Shown: positions 1-12,542 of the stretch, one piece after another | Layout: each line of letters starts with the position of its first letter | Position numbering within the stretch: position 1 is the stretch's first letter | Made by a program: the position numbers and the translations under genes | The notes under the pieces: generated by a model | Database searches by the model: none | What the model was told of the DNA's origin: nothing | Seen by the model: the letters and a program-made list of their open reading frames with translations, nothing else | Origin: Limonium bicolor | Lineage: Eukaryota; Streptophyta; Magnoliopsida; Caryophyllales; Plumbaginaceae | DNA: 64,000 bases | NCBI GenBank assembly: GCA_023374045.1 | Contig: CM041782.1 | Span: 182,856,925 to 182,920,924, forward strand | Reading direction: 5' to 3'

Positions 1-1539
1 TGGCTAGTAGGCCATGAAACTATTACCACACACAACCCAACGGTTGCAAAACCAACATGAACTGTATGGAGAGTGGTCAAGGATGACACCGGTAAAAGAG
101 TAACAATCAATAATTGAGGATACCCCTCATAAATGTGAGACCGCAAGAGCGGTGGACACATGGACCCCAAGAAGGGGATATCACCAGTAACTGTCGGGGA
201 ATATAATCCTTTCGGAACTACTAATGTAGTCAAGCTTGAGCATACAATTATTGCCAAACAACGTAAAATAAGCATCAACAGGAGCTGTTGACAACTAAGG
301 AGTAACCGGTTCAATAAGAACTCGATATGTGGGAACATAAAATATAAGTAAATGACGCTCAAGGAGCTCAGTCGTATAAACACCAAACAACGATATAAAT
401 AGTGGAAATGCATGAGCTGAAGCTAGCATATCGAATGCCATGTAAACCAATACTGCAGAATCAGTAAGAACATGGTGCGCAGCAGGCGACCAATGTATGC
501 GAATAATCACCCAGTACTATGGAGTTTGTAATACAAATGGTAGACAGACCGGGCAACAAGCCAGAAGTCTGTACCAAATGATGAAGCACCACCTGAAAGA
601 GTAACGATCAGTCCTATTGCGATCTCATAAGAGAGTTACTACCAAGGGTTCACGCCTCTGCACTCTGTAGGACTGAGTGTTTTGGTATTGACTTGTGTAG
701 TTAATGATCTAGTGGGATAGCGGGGAATATGGAAAATGTAAGTAGTAGTAAATTCTTCCTCTCACCAGTAAACACGGCATAAGCCAGCTAAGCAAAAGCT
801 TAGAAACAAACCGTGCGGCCTAAGGCCAAAGAAGCACGAAGAGTGTGAAACACACCAACAATCACAAGATGTGAAATCCATTGAAAAAAGTGAAAGGAGA
901 CTTAAGGAAGTCACAAGGACCGACGCATGGAAAATGCAAGGTCATACAAGTAAAGAACACTTGTAATGAACCAGAGAAACTGGTGTAATTTAGAAGCTGC
1001 TAACAACAGAGGAAGCACTACAACTAAGTAGTGACTTAGCCTCACCGACAATAAGTCGGAAAAACCAAGTGAATGATCACTACAAACACAACAGTATGTA
1101 TATACATTGCCAGAGAGCTGGTTGTGAATCTAAAACTCATCGAGTTCGAGCATGGTAAGAGAACACCACATTTGGTCAATAAACCTTATTCTCACAATAA
1201 GAGGGATAAAAGGTGATGCGTAACACGTTCAAGATAACAAGAAGGGCGAATAACCCATGTTATCAGGGTCGCGCAGCAGAAGCTAGTGGGCCCAGAATTC
1301 TAAGCGAAATACACTTAGTGAATAAAAGGCTAATCACAAACACCTCAAAGCCATTTAGGCTAGAACCGAATCCGGTTAAGAGTTGAATAACTCCGATGGA
1401 AATTCTTGATGCAGGGACTAACCGATAGTATGGTTAAGACCCGTTGATCAAGGAACATTGTATAATAGACCGCATGGAAACTGAACCACTCCATGACGGC
1501 TGGATGCCTTCGACCAATGTCCAATGTTGACACATGGTA

Positions 1540-1575
1540 GATTACGTGGGCGTAATCCCTTTTAAGGGGGGTAGA
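1540..1575 (+). promoter_or_regulatory. Internal hairpin plus second polypurine tract (element A)
   Basis: GATTACG (1540-1546) and CGTAATC (1551-1557) form a perfect 7-bp stem around the loop TGGG. Two bases later comes TTTTAAGGGGGGTAGAG (from 1560), nearly the same as the terminal polypurine tract next to the 3' LTR. The pair recurs at 29661-29696 (D), 41116-41150 (G) and 15040-15075 (C, reverse). Confidence 0.6.
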
Positions 1576-2960
1576 GCGAAAACCGCGAAATGTATGTTTT
1601 ACGTGATAGGTGCGTAAACTACAATGCGCATAGCGCAAGAGAATTCGTTTTGATGGTTGATACTTATGTTACATAAACATTTGTATTCACTCATCGTGTA
1701 ATTATGGTAATTTGGGAAGTAAGTATAGGAAAAGGAGTAGAGAAACTCCAGGGGAATGAGAACCCCATTGGTAATAGTATGAGGAATGAGTATGTATGGG
1801 AGACGTAAGGAGTATAAATCGGTATGGAACCGATGTATGTAATGAGTATAAATCGGTATGAAACCGATGTATGTTATGAGTATAAATTGAGTATAGTAAA
1901 TTAATGGGATATTATACCCATGAATCTCTTAAGTATAGTAGTTGAGATGACATAGTAATAATTGATGAGATGATTAGTAAGTAAGCAAGTGAATCATATA
2001 AAATGGAAAATGTATGTGTATGATTATGAGTAGCAAGATTAAAAAGATAGAAAACGAAATAATGTTTGACGAGCTGTCTGTTTGTATTGAGGTGGGAAGT
2101 GGAACTTGATTTGCTAGCGATCAAGGGAAGCCGAACACAAATTGGGGTGGAAGGATAATTCAACACCAATGCTGATCACATTGTGGTTGAAGGACTCTGG
2201 AAGCTCCTTTAAGTGGTCACAACAATGACACTAGTAATAGGTATAATCATCATAAATGGTATTTGGGAGATGTATGCAAGTTTTCAAAATGAATTTCCAA
2301 AACTAACTTGGTACAACGTTTTCTTCAAACTTGAGAATGAGGATCGGTTTTGAAACCGCTCCCACGGGCGCTAGTGGATCTTCCATGCCTAGGCACGGGT
2401 ATCCGGTCGAAACCATAGGAGGTGAAGCTAGTTTTGAGTCTGTGGAAGTGTAGAGTAGTTTGAAACCACTACACCGATTGTACGGTAACAGTGTGTGTTT
2501 TGTATTTTTCCAAGGGCACTGGGACAGCGTAGTCCCGAGTAAGTATGAGTAAGTATGAGTAAAGTATGAGTAAGTAACTATGAGTAAGTGCCTGAGGATC
2601 TCTATATGTGCAAATGAATTTGATCAGAACCAAAGGACCGTAGAGCCAGAAAGTGTAAGTGCTCAAGTCATGACGGCCGTGAACCAGAAAGCGTAAGTGT
2701 TCAAACGTGACCGGTACCTGAGGGATCACTCTCCATTGGGGGAGGATTGTACCTAATTGTCTGCGGATGGACCCCCTTGGAGAGGAGTAAAACGGATATT
2801 TTTGATTGCTATGCATGCAGTGACATGCTGTTTGGATGCGTAGTATGCATCATGTCAGACATTTGGAGTTTGACAAATTATATGCAGAGGTTATAACCTT
2901 AGCATAGAGTATTTATACAAGTAACAGTATTAGATTCACCAACTTTGAGGGCAAAGTTCT

Positions 2961-2975
2961 TTAAGGGGGGTAGAT
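2961..2975 (+). other. 3' polypurine tract of element A
   Basis: TTAAGGGGGGTAGAT directly abuts the LTR start TGAAATACCCC. The same tract abuts the LTR in elements C, D and G. Confidence 0.85.
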
Positions 2976-3460
2976 TGAAATACCCCGAACTTAAATATGG
3001 TGATTAAATTATTCTAATATAGTATTTAAGGGCCTAATAGCTCCTAAGTAATTTTTGGTAAGGAAAATAAATCCAAAAGAAGTGAGTAAACGCTTTAAAA
3101 ACGAAAAATGCTACAATAAGCGTTATATAACCATAGGAGGTACGAGACCTCGTTAGCGTATTATGAGAATTCCTAAGGCTTATTAATGCCTAATTAGTAT
3201 ATGGGAATGATTCCCGAAGAAAACGGATCCTTAAAATGGATTAAAAACACTAACGAACATTAAAGCGCGTTTTTCGAGGTAACCGAGAAAACGCGACTTT
3301 AAACGGGTTAAATAGACCTGTAATAAGCATAAGTAATTGAATAGCCATTAATAAATATTAATGAATGTCCTGAGCCAATAAAATTAATTAAACGAGAAAA
3401 TTCCGAAAAAACGGGTACCGATTAGTAAAACTGTCAAAAACGGGAAGTTGTGGGGTAGAA

Positions 3461-3470
3461 ATATAAATAA
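3461..3470 (+). promoter_or_regulatory. Possible TATA box in LTR A
   Basis: ATATAAATAA lies about 490 bp into the LTR, before a pyrimidine-rich segment. Element B has the weaker ATATAATTAA at the matching place near 5851. Weak evidence in an AT-rich region; the transcription start might instead lie after the hairpin array. Confidence 0.3.
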
Positions 3471-4901
3471 CAAACAAACTTATGTCCAATAATGTAAAAA
3501 GAAATTCAAAACCCACATGGGTCTGTATGCTGTCCGATTTGTTTCCCCCTCTCTCACACTATCAATTCCTTTTTCATTTGCAAAAAGACAAAAGCAATAA
3601 AATAAAGTAACATACTTACCTCTCACACTCTCTCTCCAATATCTCTCATTTCCTCACAGCACTCACGTAACCCACTCCCTCACTCTCTCTGATTTCCTTC
3701 CTTCTCCAAACCGAGCAGCAATGGAGGAATAACAAAAACAACACAAAGTCTCACTTCTCTCCTTTGTAACTCCCTCAAAACTTGTCCAAAAATTATAAAA
3801 AGTATACCACTGTCTTCCTCTCATCAAGAGCAACAATTCTCTCTTTTCAAAATCCAGAAAAGAGCATTTTCGTTTTCATGGGTATACCCCATTTGGAGCT
3901 TCCAGACTACCATTAGAAGGCCCTCCTTCTCCTTGTTCTTGTAAGGTAATAACATTCTCAAAAACTTCATCTTTTTCTAGCCTCAAAGGCAAAACGAAAT
4001 CTGAGATAAAATCCTTGGTTACTCCTTGTGTTCCAGCCATTTTGGGCTCATTGGTGGAGTTGGAATCTTGTCCTTGAACCACTCCAAGCTTTATTTGCAC
4101 TCTTGAGAGGTAAAGAAAATTCTAAACCCTAAACCTTATATTTAACTGTAAGTAATGTTAGGTTAGTTTTGGTATTGAAATTGTGGGTTATGGTATTAGA
4201 CTTGTGACACTACAACCGGTGGAGAAAGAGAGGAAGGAAGAAGAAAGAAGGAAGGGAAGAAAACAAAACAGAAGCAAAAACAAGGTAAAGAATTACCTCT
4301 GTTCAACCGTGAGCAAAATGCGTGTGTGTGTGTATGTATATGTATATTGTTTAACAAATGAAGAACCCACTGTAACCGTATAAACAGATGAGCAAAATGG
4401 TAGTGTGAACATTAGTTGTATAGATAAGTTGAAATCTGTCAAAACGAAATATGTAAACTGCTGCTGTATAAATGTGAACTGATGCACATATACATATATA
4501 AACCGTCTGCATATATGTATAGTTGAACAGGTGGTGATCTTTGATGAGTGAACAAACTAGTGTGGTGAAACCTTAAGTTTTTAGGGGATACCATGTCAAA
4601 ATTTAGAGAGAAAACTATGTCACTTAGAAGCTGGTAGCAATTGTAGAAGAAGAATGAGAATGAATCAGAAGCAGCAGCAGCAACTCGTAGAACTGCAACA
4701 GGAAGAAAGAAATGAAATAGTGAAAATGGTGAGATAGCAGTAGGTTGAGAGAATTGATTTTGGTGAGGGATTTAGGTGAGTTAGATACTTGGATAAGTAG
4801 TTAAACACATAATATTAACATTAGAAACCATAGGGAAGTGATTAATGGAAGAAGACAATGAAACAGAGCATGGAAATATTTCAGTCGTAACAGACCATTG
4901 T

Positions 4902-5085
4902 TGGTCCGGGACCTAGGTCTTACATTAAGGCCCGGACCAACCATTCAAAAATAACCGTGAGTTACCAATTTACTTCTGGTCCGGGACTTGTCCCTGGTAC
5001 AAGGTCCCGGACCACTTGACAAAAACAAATACGAATTCAGCTACTTATGGTCCGGGACTTGGGACCTGGACAAGGTCCCGGACCA
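4902..5085 (+). repeat. Hairpin array A (3 units)
   Basis: Three 38-bp inverted repeats begin at 4902, 4977 and 5048, each opening TGGTCCGGGAC (third base aside, identical) and closing CCCGGACCA. Trimmed by two bases per side, each unit spans 34 bp, the same as in elements B, G and H. The inner third arm is recognisable only in the third unit (ACCTGGAC, 6 of 8 matching the outer arm) and seems decayed in the first two. Unit spacing is 75 and 71 bp. Confidence 0.8.
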
Positions 5086-7435
5086 ATATCAAATTCCACC
5101 CGAGAGGAGTTTTAACGGGCTGTAAGGTAAGGCATTGTTTGGATATGGTTACATAAGTTACTTAAGACTTAAGTAATCATAAATAAGAGTTATTAGGAGT
5201 ATAAACAAACTAGAATAAGAATGTGAAGTAAGTAAATAATGAAAATGAAATTGTATAAGTAAGAATTAGTAAGTATGTAAAGTGAATGATAATGATAGCT
5301 TAAGGTAATTAATACTTAATTAATGATGTTTAAAGGTCTTAAGAAGAGTAAACAAGTGTAGGAAATTAATGGGGAGTAAGGACATAGTTTGACATGAGTA
5401 AACTAAGTATACCGGGATAATGGGGTAAGTATGGGAGTAGTAATTCTTTACGTACCGTATGAGCATAGTATTAATGACATGTTTGAAACATTATCAGTGG
5501 AACAATGTGAACCAAGGAACAAGGGAACACACGGTAAAGCTGAAATACCCCGTATTTAAAAATAGCGATTAATTAGGCTAATAAGTAATTTAGAAGCTTA
5601 ATTAAGTATAAATAATTATTAGGGAACAAATCCCGAAGAAAACGGATCCTTAAAATGGATTAAAAACATTACCGAACCTTAAAGCGCGTTTTTCGAGGTA
5701 ACCGGGAAAACGTGTCTTTAGGCGGGTCAAATAGACTCGTAACAGTTTTAGGCAACTAAATATTCATTAATAAATATTAGTGAGGCTGTAGGACCAATAA
5801 AATCAAGAAAACGAGAAATTAGTAAAAACTGTCAAAAACGGGGAATTGTGGGGTAGGAATATAATTAACACAAACTTATGTGTCCAAGAATGTAAAAAGA
5901 ATTTAAAACCCCCTTGGTCTCTGTGTGTGTCCGATTTTCTTACTCACACACACATACCCACTCTACTCCTTTTACTCACTAACAAACAAAAACATTAAAA
6001 AGGCAAAAGTAACTACATTACTACCCACACTCTCACAATTCTCTCTCCTACCCTCACAACTCCCTCTCTCACGTGAATGCCTTCCCCCACTCTCTCTTTT
6101 CTTTCCTTCTTCAACCTCACGATTTCCATGGAGGCTTAAGAGAAACAACACAAACCTCTCCTTCTCTCATCTTGTTAAGTGCTTGAAACTTCCCCAAAAA
6201 TTATAAAAACACCACCATTGTAATCCTCTCCTCGAGAGCTACACTTTCATCCTTTCAAAATCCGAAAACACCAACTTTCGATTTTGTGGGTATATCCCAT
6301 TTGAAGCTTCAACACCACCATTAGAGCCACCTTGGTCTCCTTGTTCTTTGGAGGTAAAAATCTCTTTAAAACTCCTTCGTTTTTCTTGTCTCATGGGCAA
6401 AACGAATTTAAGATAAAACCCTTGTTGGTTCTCTTGTGTATCTAGCCGATTTTGGCATTTTGGTGGAGTTGGAATTTTGTTGTTGAGCCACTCCAAACAG
6501 CACTTGCTCTAGTGGAAGGTAATATAAATTCCTAAACCCTAAAATGTACATTTAAGCTTTAAGGAATGGTTAGGGTTAGTATGTTGTATTGAGATATGTA
6601 TGTGAATGGTTGTAGTGTTAGTGGATTGAAGTACCAAAACCGAGAGAGAGAAGGAAGGGAAAAGAAAGAAGAAAAGAAACCTAGAAGGGAAAACAAGGTG
6701 AGAACTCTCATTGTGTAGTCTTGAGTATATATGTATGTAACAGATGTTTATAAGTTTGAATTTGGTAATGAAAATGGCAATGTGGTAGTAGTGTAATGTG
6801 TAAAGAGAAAACAAGGTTTTAAACCTTAAAGAACATTCTAAAACTTGTTAAACAGATTGGGAAATGAGAAGTAATGTGCAGGAAATTTTGTAGTGTATTT
6901 GGTATTAGTAGTTGTGTATGGGAGCTTGTGTTTTGATGTTATTGTAACAGGTGAGATAAGTGTTAAAATATGAACTAGACCATGTGGTGAGTGCATAGAA
7001 ATACAAGAGAGACTATGGCAAAATTTACCTAGGATTAGAACACTTAGTGAATTTAAACTAGGTGAATGAGGAGTGTTGTAACAGATTTCGATTAAGGAAG
7101 ATAGAAGATAAGTTGAGAGAGTTAGATAATGTATTATAATGCGTTGAGAGTGCTAGAAATGGCATTAGAAGAGGGAACTAATGTTGGAGAGAGTTAGAAC
7201 TAAAATCTGTAGCATAATGTAACTAGAGGAAATAACTAGTGCAAGTGTTGAGTGAAACTTGGAGAATTATGTGAGTGAATGAGTATAGAATTGTGTAAGG
7301 AGTTAATGAGTGAACTAGGGTGTATTAGGAGGTTTAATTAGTGTTATAACATGTGGGAATGAGTGTAGGAACAATGGGGAAGTAATGGGTAAAGAGAGGA
7401 TTGAAAACAGAAATTAAAATGCAAATACTGGGCTG

Positions 7436-7826
7436 GACCGGACTTGCGACCGGACTTGCAAGTCCGGTCGTGCCCAGATTTACAAAGACGGGAAAGCTAC
7501 TGGAATCGACCGGACTTGCGACCGGACATGTAAGTCCGGTCGAGCAGAAAATTTTCCCGTCAGAATGCTACTGGAATCGACCGGACTTGCGACCGGACAT
7601 GCAAGTCCGGTCGAGCAGAAAAATTTCCCCTCGGTATGCTACTGGAATCGACCGGACTTGCGACCGGACTTGCAAGTCCGGTCGAGCAGAAAAATTTCCC
7701 GGCAGAATGTTACTGGAATCGACCGGACTTGCGACCGGACATGCAAGTCCGGTCGGACCAAAAATTTTCCCGATGAAACCTACTGGAATGGACCGGACTT
7801 GCCCAGGGTCGGTCGCAAGTCCGGTC
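7436..7826 (+). repeat. Hairpin array B (6 units, about 71-bp period)
   Basis: Units lie at 7436-7469, 7508-7541, 7579-7612, 7650-7683, 7721-7754 and 7791-7826. The first five are 34 bp: arm GACCGGAC, linker 4, arm GACCGGAC (or one change), linker 6, inverted arm GTCCGGTC. The sixth is 36 bp and has the opposite form (one direct, two inverted arms). Unit starts are 72, 71, 71, 71 and 70 bp apart. Spacers are conserved and most end ACTGGAATC. An A-run and an AT-rich stretch follow from 7831. ORFs across the array (7401-7862, 7565-7942) are repeat artefacts. Confidence 0.93.
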
Positions 7827-9332
7827 CTGACAAAAAAAAAAAAAAAATATATTTTAAATTAAATAGTAATTGTATATCTATATGTATATGTATACCCATA
7901 CATATAGGTATATGTACATGCATGAAAGCATGCCAAAGTTAAGTAAGGAAGTAAAACCTAAGTAAAGGAAAAGTAAGTAAGTAAAGAACAAATGTAAGAA
8001 GTATAAGGACATAGTGAGTATGTGTTAGGTAATGATAGTTAGATTAATCATTTAATTGTATGTATATGATAGGATTTGATTTGTGACACCGGAAGGACGT
8101 TTGGAATTACGAACAACGGTGAACGGTATGAATTCCTCATGCCCCGAATGCTATCATGGCTACTCTGATTTGTGTGTTGTGTGCTAATTGATCACCAATA
8201 AAGATAAATGCACGAATCGGAGTTAATATGCTTACTTGTGAATATATAGTGTTGTATGATGTATATTTTCTTAAATCTTCGTTTGTATAATTCATGAAAC
8301 GTATGGATGATATGAACGTGTGTATGTATGTTGTATTGTGCTGTGACCGATTATTGCTATTTATTATTGGACTTCTAACTTGTTCCTAACAAGCTAACTC
8401 CTAACTTAAATTGGTAAATAAATTGGAATGAGTAGAAGTCCGATATAGTTTCGGCCACGCGTGAGGATGCGGAGTCACGAGAGGTTGGCTCCAATTCCTG
8501 ACTCTTAAACTGGTCCGCGGCCCAAATCCCTTAAGTGGGTAGCATCCCGGATTAGTGAGTCAAGTAAATCCCGGATGTGGGACGGAGTAGTCCCCAAGGC
8601 CGGAGGTCCCGACGACTTGACTTGAGTACAAGTAAGAAAGTAAGAATGAGTAAGTAAGTAAAGGAAAGTAAGTAAGTGTAAGTATAAGTAAGTATGGTGA
8701 ATGAGTAAAAGAGTAATATGCATTCCGATTAACCCGGATGCACAATCTGGCTAACCTTGTGAAGGTAAGTGTTGTGAACCCTATTGTATTGTTGCCTTGA
8801 AGTGAATGATGTATTGTAATGTATGTATGATTGTATGTAAAGCATGTATGTATGAGTAATGAACAAGCATGTTTAGCGGTCGCCAATTAGTCGGCGTACC
8901 CTTGCTAGCAATCGGTATATGCGGAGTTTATGCGCAGCAATTTGCTGAGCCCCTTGGGGCACCATTTTTAATATAAATGCAGGTGCAAGAGAGGGTGAAG
9001 CTGATGAAGACTTAGTGAATTTCTTGTCTTCTTTTTGTATGTAAACAATGAATTATGATGGGTGTACTGAGTAGTACATGGCTATTGTTTTTGATTAGCC
9101 GGTGTACCATGGGGTACACCTTTTTGGACATGAAGGGAATGGCATTGGTATAGATGAGTAGGCGATTAAACTCATTCTTTTGGAAGCTTAGAAAAGGGAA
9201 TGTAATTTGATATACTCTAAATACTCGGTAATCCTTGAATGTAAACGCACGGTATTCGTAAATGGTTAAGTGTTATCTAGTAGCTCGGTATCTATTGGCC
9301 ATCAGACCGTCACTGTAAGTATTGGTAGCCTT

Positions 9333-9354
9333 GCTAGCTGTATGGGCGGTTAGC
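9333..9354 (+). other. LTR-end stem-loop, element B
   Basis: GCTAGC pairs with GTTAGC (one G-U wobble) across a 22-bp span. It matches the stem-loop seen near the end of every LTR of the family in the window. Confidence 0.55.
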
Positions 9355-10274
9355 GGCATTGTTTCCCCCGCCGTAGTAAGTAGTAATATTCCGCTGCGAA
9401 CTCGTAGGATTAACAGGACGATTAGACGGTAAGCCTTGGATTAACGGTTGGGGTGTTACAAAAGCTAACCCCGGTGAAAGGTATGATTTTCTCATGCCCC
9501 GTATGCTAACCGAGTTACGTTGATTTGTATGCTGTATGCCGGCTAATCAAGACTAAAGCATGAAAACGGTTTATTGCCTTCATTATATGTCTTGATGTAT
9601 GTTGTGTGAGCTAACCTTTCCTGATTGATTGTGTGGCTTCCTTTAGTGCGTAGTACGACTCATAGATGAGTCTTGTTGTGTAGAGGCTCGTAGTAAGAGT
9701 CATGTTGTGAACTAATGAAAACGTAGCAACGCACTAAACTATCGAATCAACAAACGATAACACAACCCAATGAACTCACTAGTATGTGAGAGAGTGTACG
9801 GGAGTAATAACCTCCCGATAACGGTAGGAGAACCGAAATGAATGTTCCACAAATAATAAGTAGTGGAAGTATTTAAGTAACCTCTAGTAGAGGAATTAAT
9901 CCTGGTGCAAGACATGAACCATGAGAGTAGTAAAGAATGATGTGGGACCTCCAAACCCCTTAGCAATTAGTCGACCCACTGTGAGAGGACCCGACTGATG
10001 TAAGTAATGACCCGAACAGGAGAGTATTCGATATGTTGGGGAAACCCTTAAACCTGAGAATACTAGACGATAGTAATTCCCTAAGCTAGTGGAGGCTATC
10101 AAGAGAGATACTTCTAGGCTAAACCAAGAGATTGTAAGATACTCCATGAGAGGAGTGTTGGGAATTTGAGTAGTCCGATAGAAATGGACAATTGTATATT
10201 TGAGGAGCTAAGTGTATAGCCTTCGGATTGTAGGCCCGGTGGCGAGTCTTGTGTATGACTCCGCCCAGAGACCA

Positions 10275-10595
10275 AGTAATGAGTATTGAGTATTGCGTAA
10301 GTACGAGTATGTAATGAGTACCGAGTATTGAGTATGTATGAGTAAGTACTGAGTATTGAGTATAGAGTACGTATGAGTAAGTATTGAGTAACGAGTGTGT
10401 ATGAGTAAATACAGAGTATTGAGCAGTGAGTATGTACAAGTATAGTAACGAGTGTGGAATAAGGAGTGTGTACGAGTAAGGGTATGAGCATGGAGTGAGG
10501 AGTATGTAAGAGTAAAGTAATGAGTAACAAGTAAGGAGCAGATACAAGTAGAGTAATGAATATCGAACAACCCCGAAGTAGTAGCGAGTAAGTAA
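10275..10595 (+). repeat. Degenerate GAGTA / AGTAAGTA repeat
   Basis: About 320 bp are dominated by variants of GAGTATGAGTAAGTA. Shorter runs of the same kind occur at matching or nearby places elsewhere (8640-8715 in B; 2540-2585 in the interior of A), so this copy has expanded. Confidence 0.7.
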
Positions 10596-11106
10596 CTAAT
10601 ACGAACGGTCAACTATCGAACTGTCTTCCTTAGTAGATATTGAACCTTGTATGTGAATGTAAGTATTGATGAATGTATTGTGTAGTAATAGTATGTATGT
10701 ATGCATGTAAAATGAACTCCATGTATATCCGACCCAAAGTAGTCGGCGTACCGCGGTTAGCACGCGGTATATGCGAATTTCATGCGTAGCGTAAGCTGAC
10801 CCCCTCGGGGGACCGTTTTTAGTGTGCAGGTACCCGAAGCTGATCACCGTTCGAGAGAGTAGGACGGGGGCTTCTACATAAGCATGGGTAGTCGTATAGT
10901 AGGGATCGGTACTTGTAATGTAATGCGAACGTGGAAGCTTAAACTGTATCGGTAACTTAAGGATGGTAGGATACTCGGTATAGTATTGTATTGAAGTTGT
11001 AATTGTATTATGGTTGAGTATGCAAAGGGGAAGTATTGTATTGTGTAGAGTACTCGGTATGTTCTTATTCATCAGACAGATAGTATGTAGTATTGTAACT
11101 CGCCTT

Positions 11107-11128
11107 GTTAGTCACGTGGGTGACTAAC
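11107..11128 (+). other. LTR-end stem-loop, element A
   Basis: GTTAGTCAC (11107-11115) and GTGACTAAC (11120-11128) pair perfectly around the loop GTGG. Compared with element F (GTTAGCCAC / GTGGCTAAC), one position changes in both arms so that pairing is kept. Confidence 0.65.
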
Positions 11129-11431
11129 GGCATTGTACACCCGCCGTTGTGTAAGGAGTATCCGCTGCGAAGGTAAGTAATTGTACAGTAATGACGGTAT
11201 TAGCGGTAGGGTGTTACAGTTGTTTTGTTTATCTTAATGTTCATATACTTACAACCTTCATATTCACTTCTTATACTTGTTTACTTACTCCTATAATTAC
11301 TTTCTTACCATTATTGTTCCATTAATGGTGTATTACTAAAATCCCATATATATGTACATATCTATATATATATACATACATACATATGATTACTATATTA
11401 TTATTATTATTATTTTGTAAGTTAGGGCCGA

Positions 11432-11622
11432 CCGACCCACCAACCGACCCAACCTCTTGGGTCGGTCCATTCCAGTAAGTTTTTCGTCCTCTGAAATTGT
11501 CCCGACCGACCCTGGACTGTTCCGACCGACCCATACACCTCTGGGTCGGTCCATTCCAGAAAGTTTACGTTCCATCGTCTATGCTCCGACCGACCCACCG
11601 ACCGACCCAACCTTTGGGTCGG
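11432..11622 (-). repeat. Hairpin array C, left LTR copy (3 units)
   Basis: Written on the plus strand, unit 11432-11465 is arm CCGACCCA, linker 4, arm CCGACCCA, linker 6, inverted arm TGGGTCGG: 34 bp. The middle unit (ending 11549) is irregular, and the last (11590-11622) has linkers 4 and 5. Spacers contain CATTCCAGTAA or CATTCCAGAAA. Read on the element's own strand this gives CTGGAATG just before the unit, as in element B, although B's arms are different. Confidence 0.88.
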
Positions 11623-12542
11623 TCGGTTGTAGAACCTACCTACAGAATTTGTTTTTCACCTCTTTTCTTACCCATTCCTTCCCCAATCTTCCTACATGTA
11701 ATCCCACATGTTTTAGCACCATTTAGGCTTTCTAAAATACCTTAATTCATCCTTCACTTCCATTACTAAATTCATCAATCAACTTACACAATTTCCTCAC
11801 TTCTCTTTCAACACATGCAACAGTTTTTGTTCACTTATGCTATAGATTTTTAAACCAACTTCCACCATCCAACACTTCCTCTTCCAATGCCACTCCTAGC
11901 ATCCCAAATACATTTTCAAGCAATTACAATATCTATACCCAAGTCCAATACTCATTCTACTAATTCTTATACTCTAATTCCTCCTAGTTTCTCCATTGAA
12001 ATCCAATACCTCTTGCTACAGATTTCATACTCTTTTATTCTCATACCACTACCACCATTCCATGGTCATTAAACATCTCCACTATCCCCAATACACACCT
12101 TGGTTCTCCCATTCACCAAGTCATCCATAAGTGCACAATTCCTACCAAAAGTTTGCCATAGTTCATCTACTTTTCTTACTTAGCCATACACATACTTTCT
12201 TCACCAAGTTCATTCCTATTCTAGCCACACCCATACAAGGGTCCTACCAGCACTTAAGGCAATACCAATACTCCAATACTTCCATCAAACAACAATGCCA
12301 ATACAAATACACAATATTTGGCTCTAAGGCCTACAATCCAAATACAAGCTCACAATTACTCAAACTTCCACAACTACAATACTAATACAATGTTTTGGGT
12401 TCTTTAAATTGGTTCACCCGTTCCTATTACTCTAATGAATTTAAAATAGAGCATTAAGAAGGAGCACTTACCTTGAGCTTATTTTCCTTCATCCCTTTTC
12501 CAATTCTCCTTCTTCTCTCTTTCTTGCACAAATCAGCCATGT

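Larger units (their letters stand above)
1..2975 (+). other. Noncoding interior of element A
   Basis: This stretch matches, block by block, the interiors of elements C (reverse), D and G: for example the block around 633-700 (near 16000, 28760 and 40310 in the others), the block at 1535-1580, and the block at 2090-2210. The longest ORFs are about 115 codons, lie antisense, and show no known domain. They look conserved only because the DNA is. Confidence 0.8.
2976..5540 (+). repeat. 3' LTR of element A, first part
   Basis: It starts TGAAATACCCC after the polypurine tract. It is AT-rich with a pyrimidine-rich stretch near 3540-3680. The LTR is broken at 5540 by solo LTR B, whose target duplication AAAGC is 5536-5540, and resumes at 9466. 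Antisense ORFs here (for example 3876-4100) have a counterpart in B (6239-6496) only because the two LTRs are homologous DNA. Confidence 0.85.
5541..9460 (+). mobile_element. Element B: solo LTR, TSD AAAGC
   Basis: The sequence starts TGAAATACCCC and ends GGGGTGTTACA, and is flanked by AAAGC at 5536-5540 and 9461-9465. No PBS follows the end and no polypurine tract precedes the start, so this is a single LTR of 3920 bp left by recombination between the two LTRs of a former element. It has the whole family layout: pyrimidine-rich leader near 5930-6190, hairpin array 7436-7826, an AT-rich stretch after it, a splice-acceptor-like site at 8981-8982 and an end stem-loop at 9333-9354. It sits inside the LTR of element A. 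Confidence 0.92.
1..11218 (+). mobile_element. Element A: large noncoding LTR retrotransposon (LARD-like), 3' part
   Basis: The window opens inside the interior of this element. The interior runs to a polypurine tract at 2961-2975, followed by a 3' LTR that starts TGAAATACCCC at 2976 and ends GTGTTACA at 11218. The LTR is split by solo LTR B; without B and its duplicated 5 bp it is about 4.3 kb. The sequence after 11218 is the middle of a minus-strand LTR of element C, so A was inserted in C; the expected target duplication starts at 11219 (GTTGT), but its partner lies left of the window. No retroelement protein domain is visible. The LARD label is by resemblance: long LTRs and a conserved noncoding interior. 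Confidence 0.85.
9466..11218 (+). repeat. 3' LTR of element A, second part
   Basis: This continues the LTR interrupted at 5540. It begins in the block that B has at about 8090 (GGTGAAAGGTATGATTT here) and ends GTGTTACA at 11218. It carries a GAGTA-rich degenerate repeat (10275-10595), an acceptor-like GTGCAG at 10828-10829 and the end stem-loop at 11107-11128. ORFs on the minus strand (10114-10612) come from the degenerate repeat. Confidence 0.85.

Noticed and set aside
3876..6496. Antisense ORFs in A and B with similar peptides (3876-4100 and 6239-6496)
   Set aside because: The similarity follows from homologous LTR DNA; the differences do not look like protein-level conservation and the strand is opposite to the element.
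7436..7826. CRISPR-like array (regular repeats and spacers)
   Set aside because: The spacers are conserved, not unique, the repeats are internal to a plant LTR, and no cas-like gene is present.
7831..7860. Poly-A tail of a LINE or SINE
   Set aside because: No retroposon body or matching target duplication; it is part of the AT-rich stretch after the B array.
7401..7942. ORFs of 153 and 125 codons through the hairpin array of B
   Set aside because: The repeated peptide only reflects the tandem DNA units (71 bp is not a multiple of 3, so successive units change frame). No start context or homology.
10114..10612. ORFs of 134-142 codons rich in Tyr, Leu and Thr
   Set aside because: They translate the degenerate GAGTA repeat in three frames, a low-complexity artefact.
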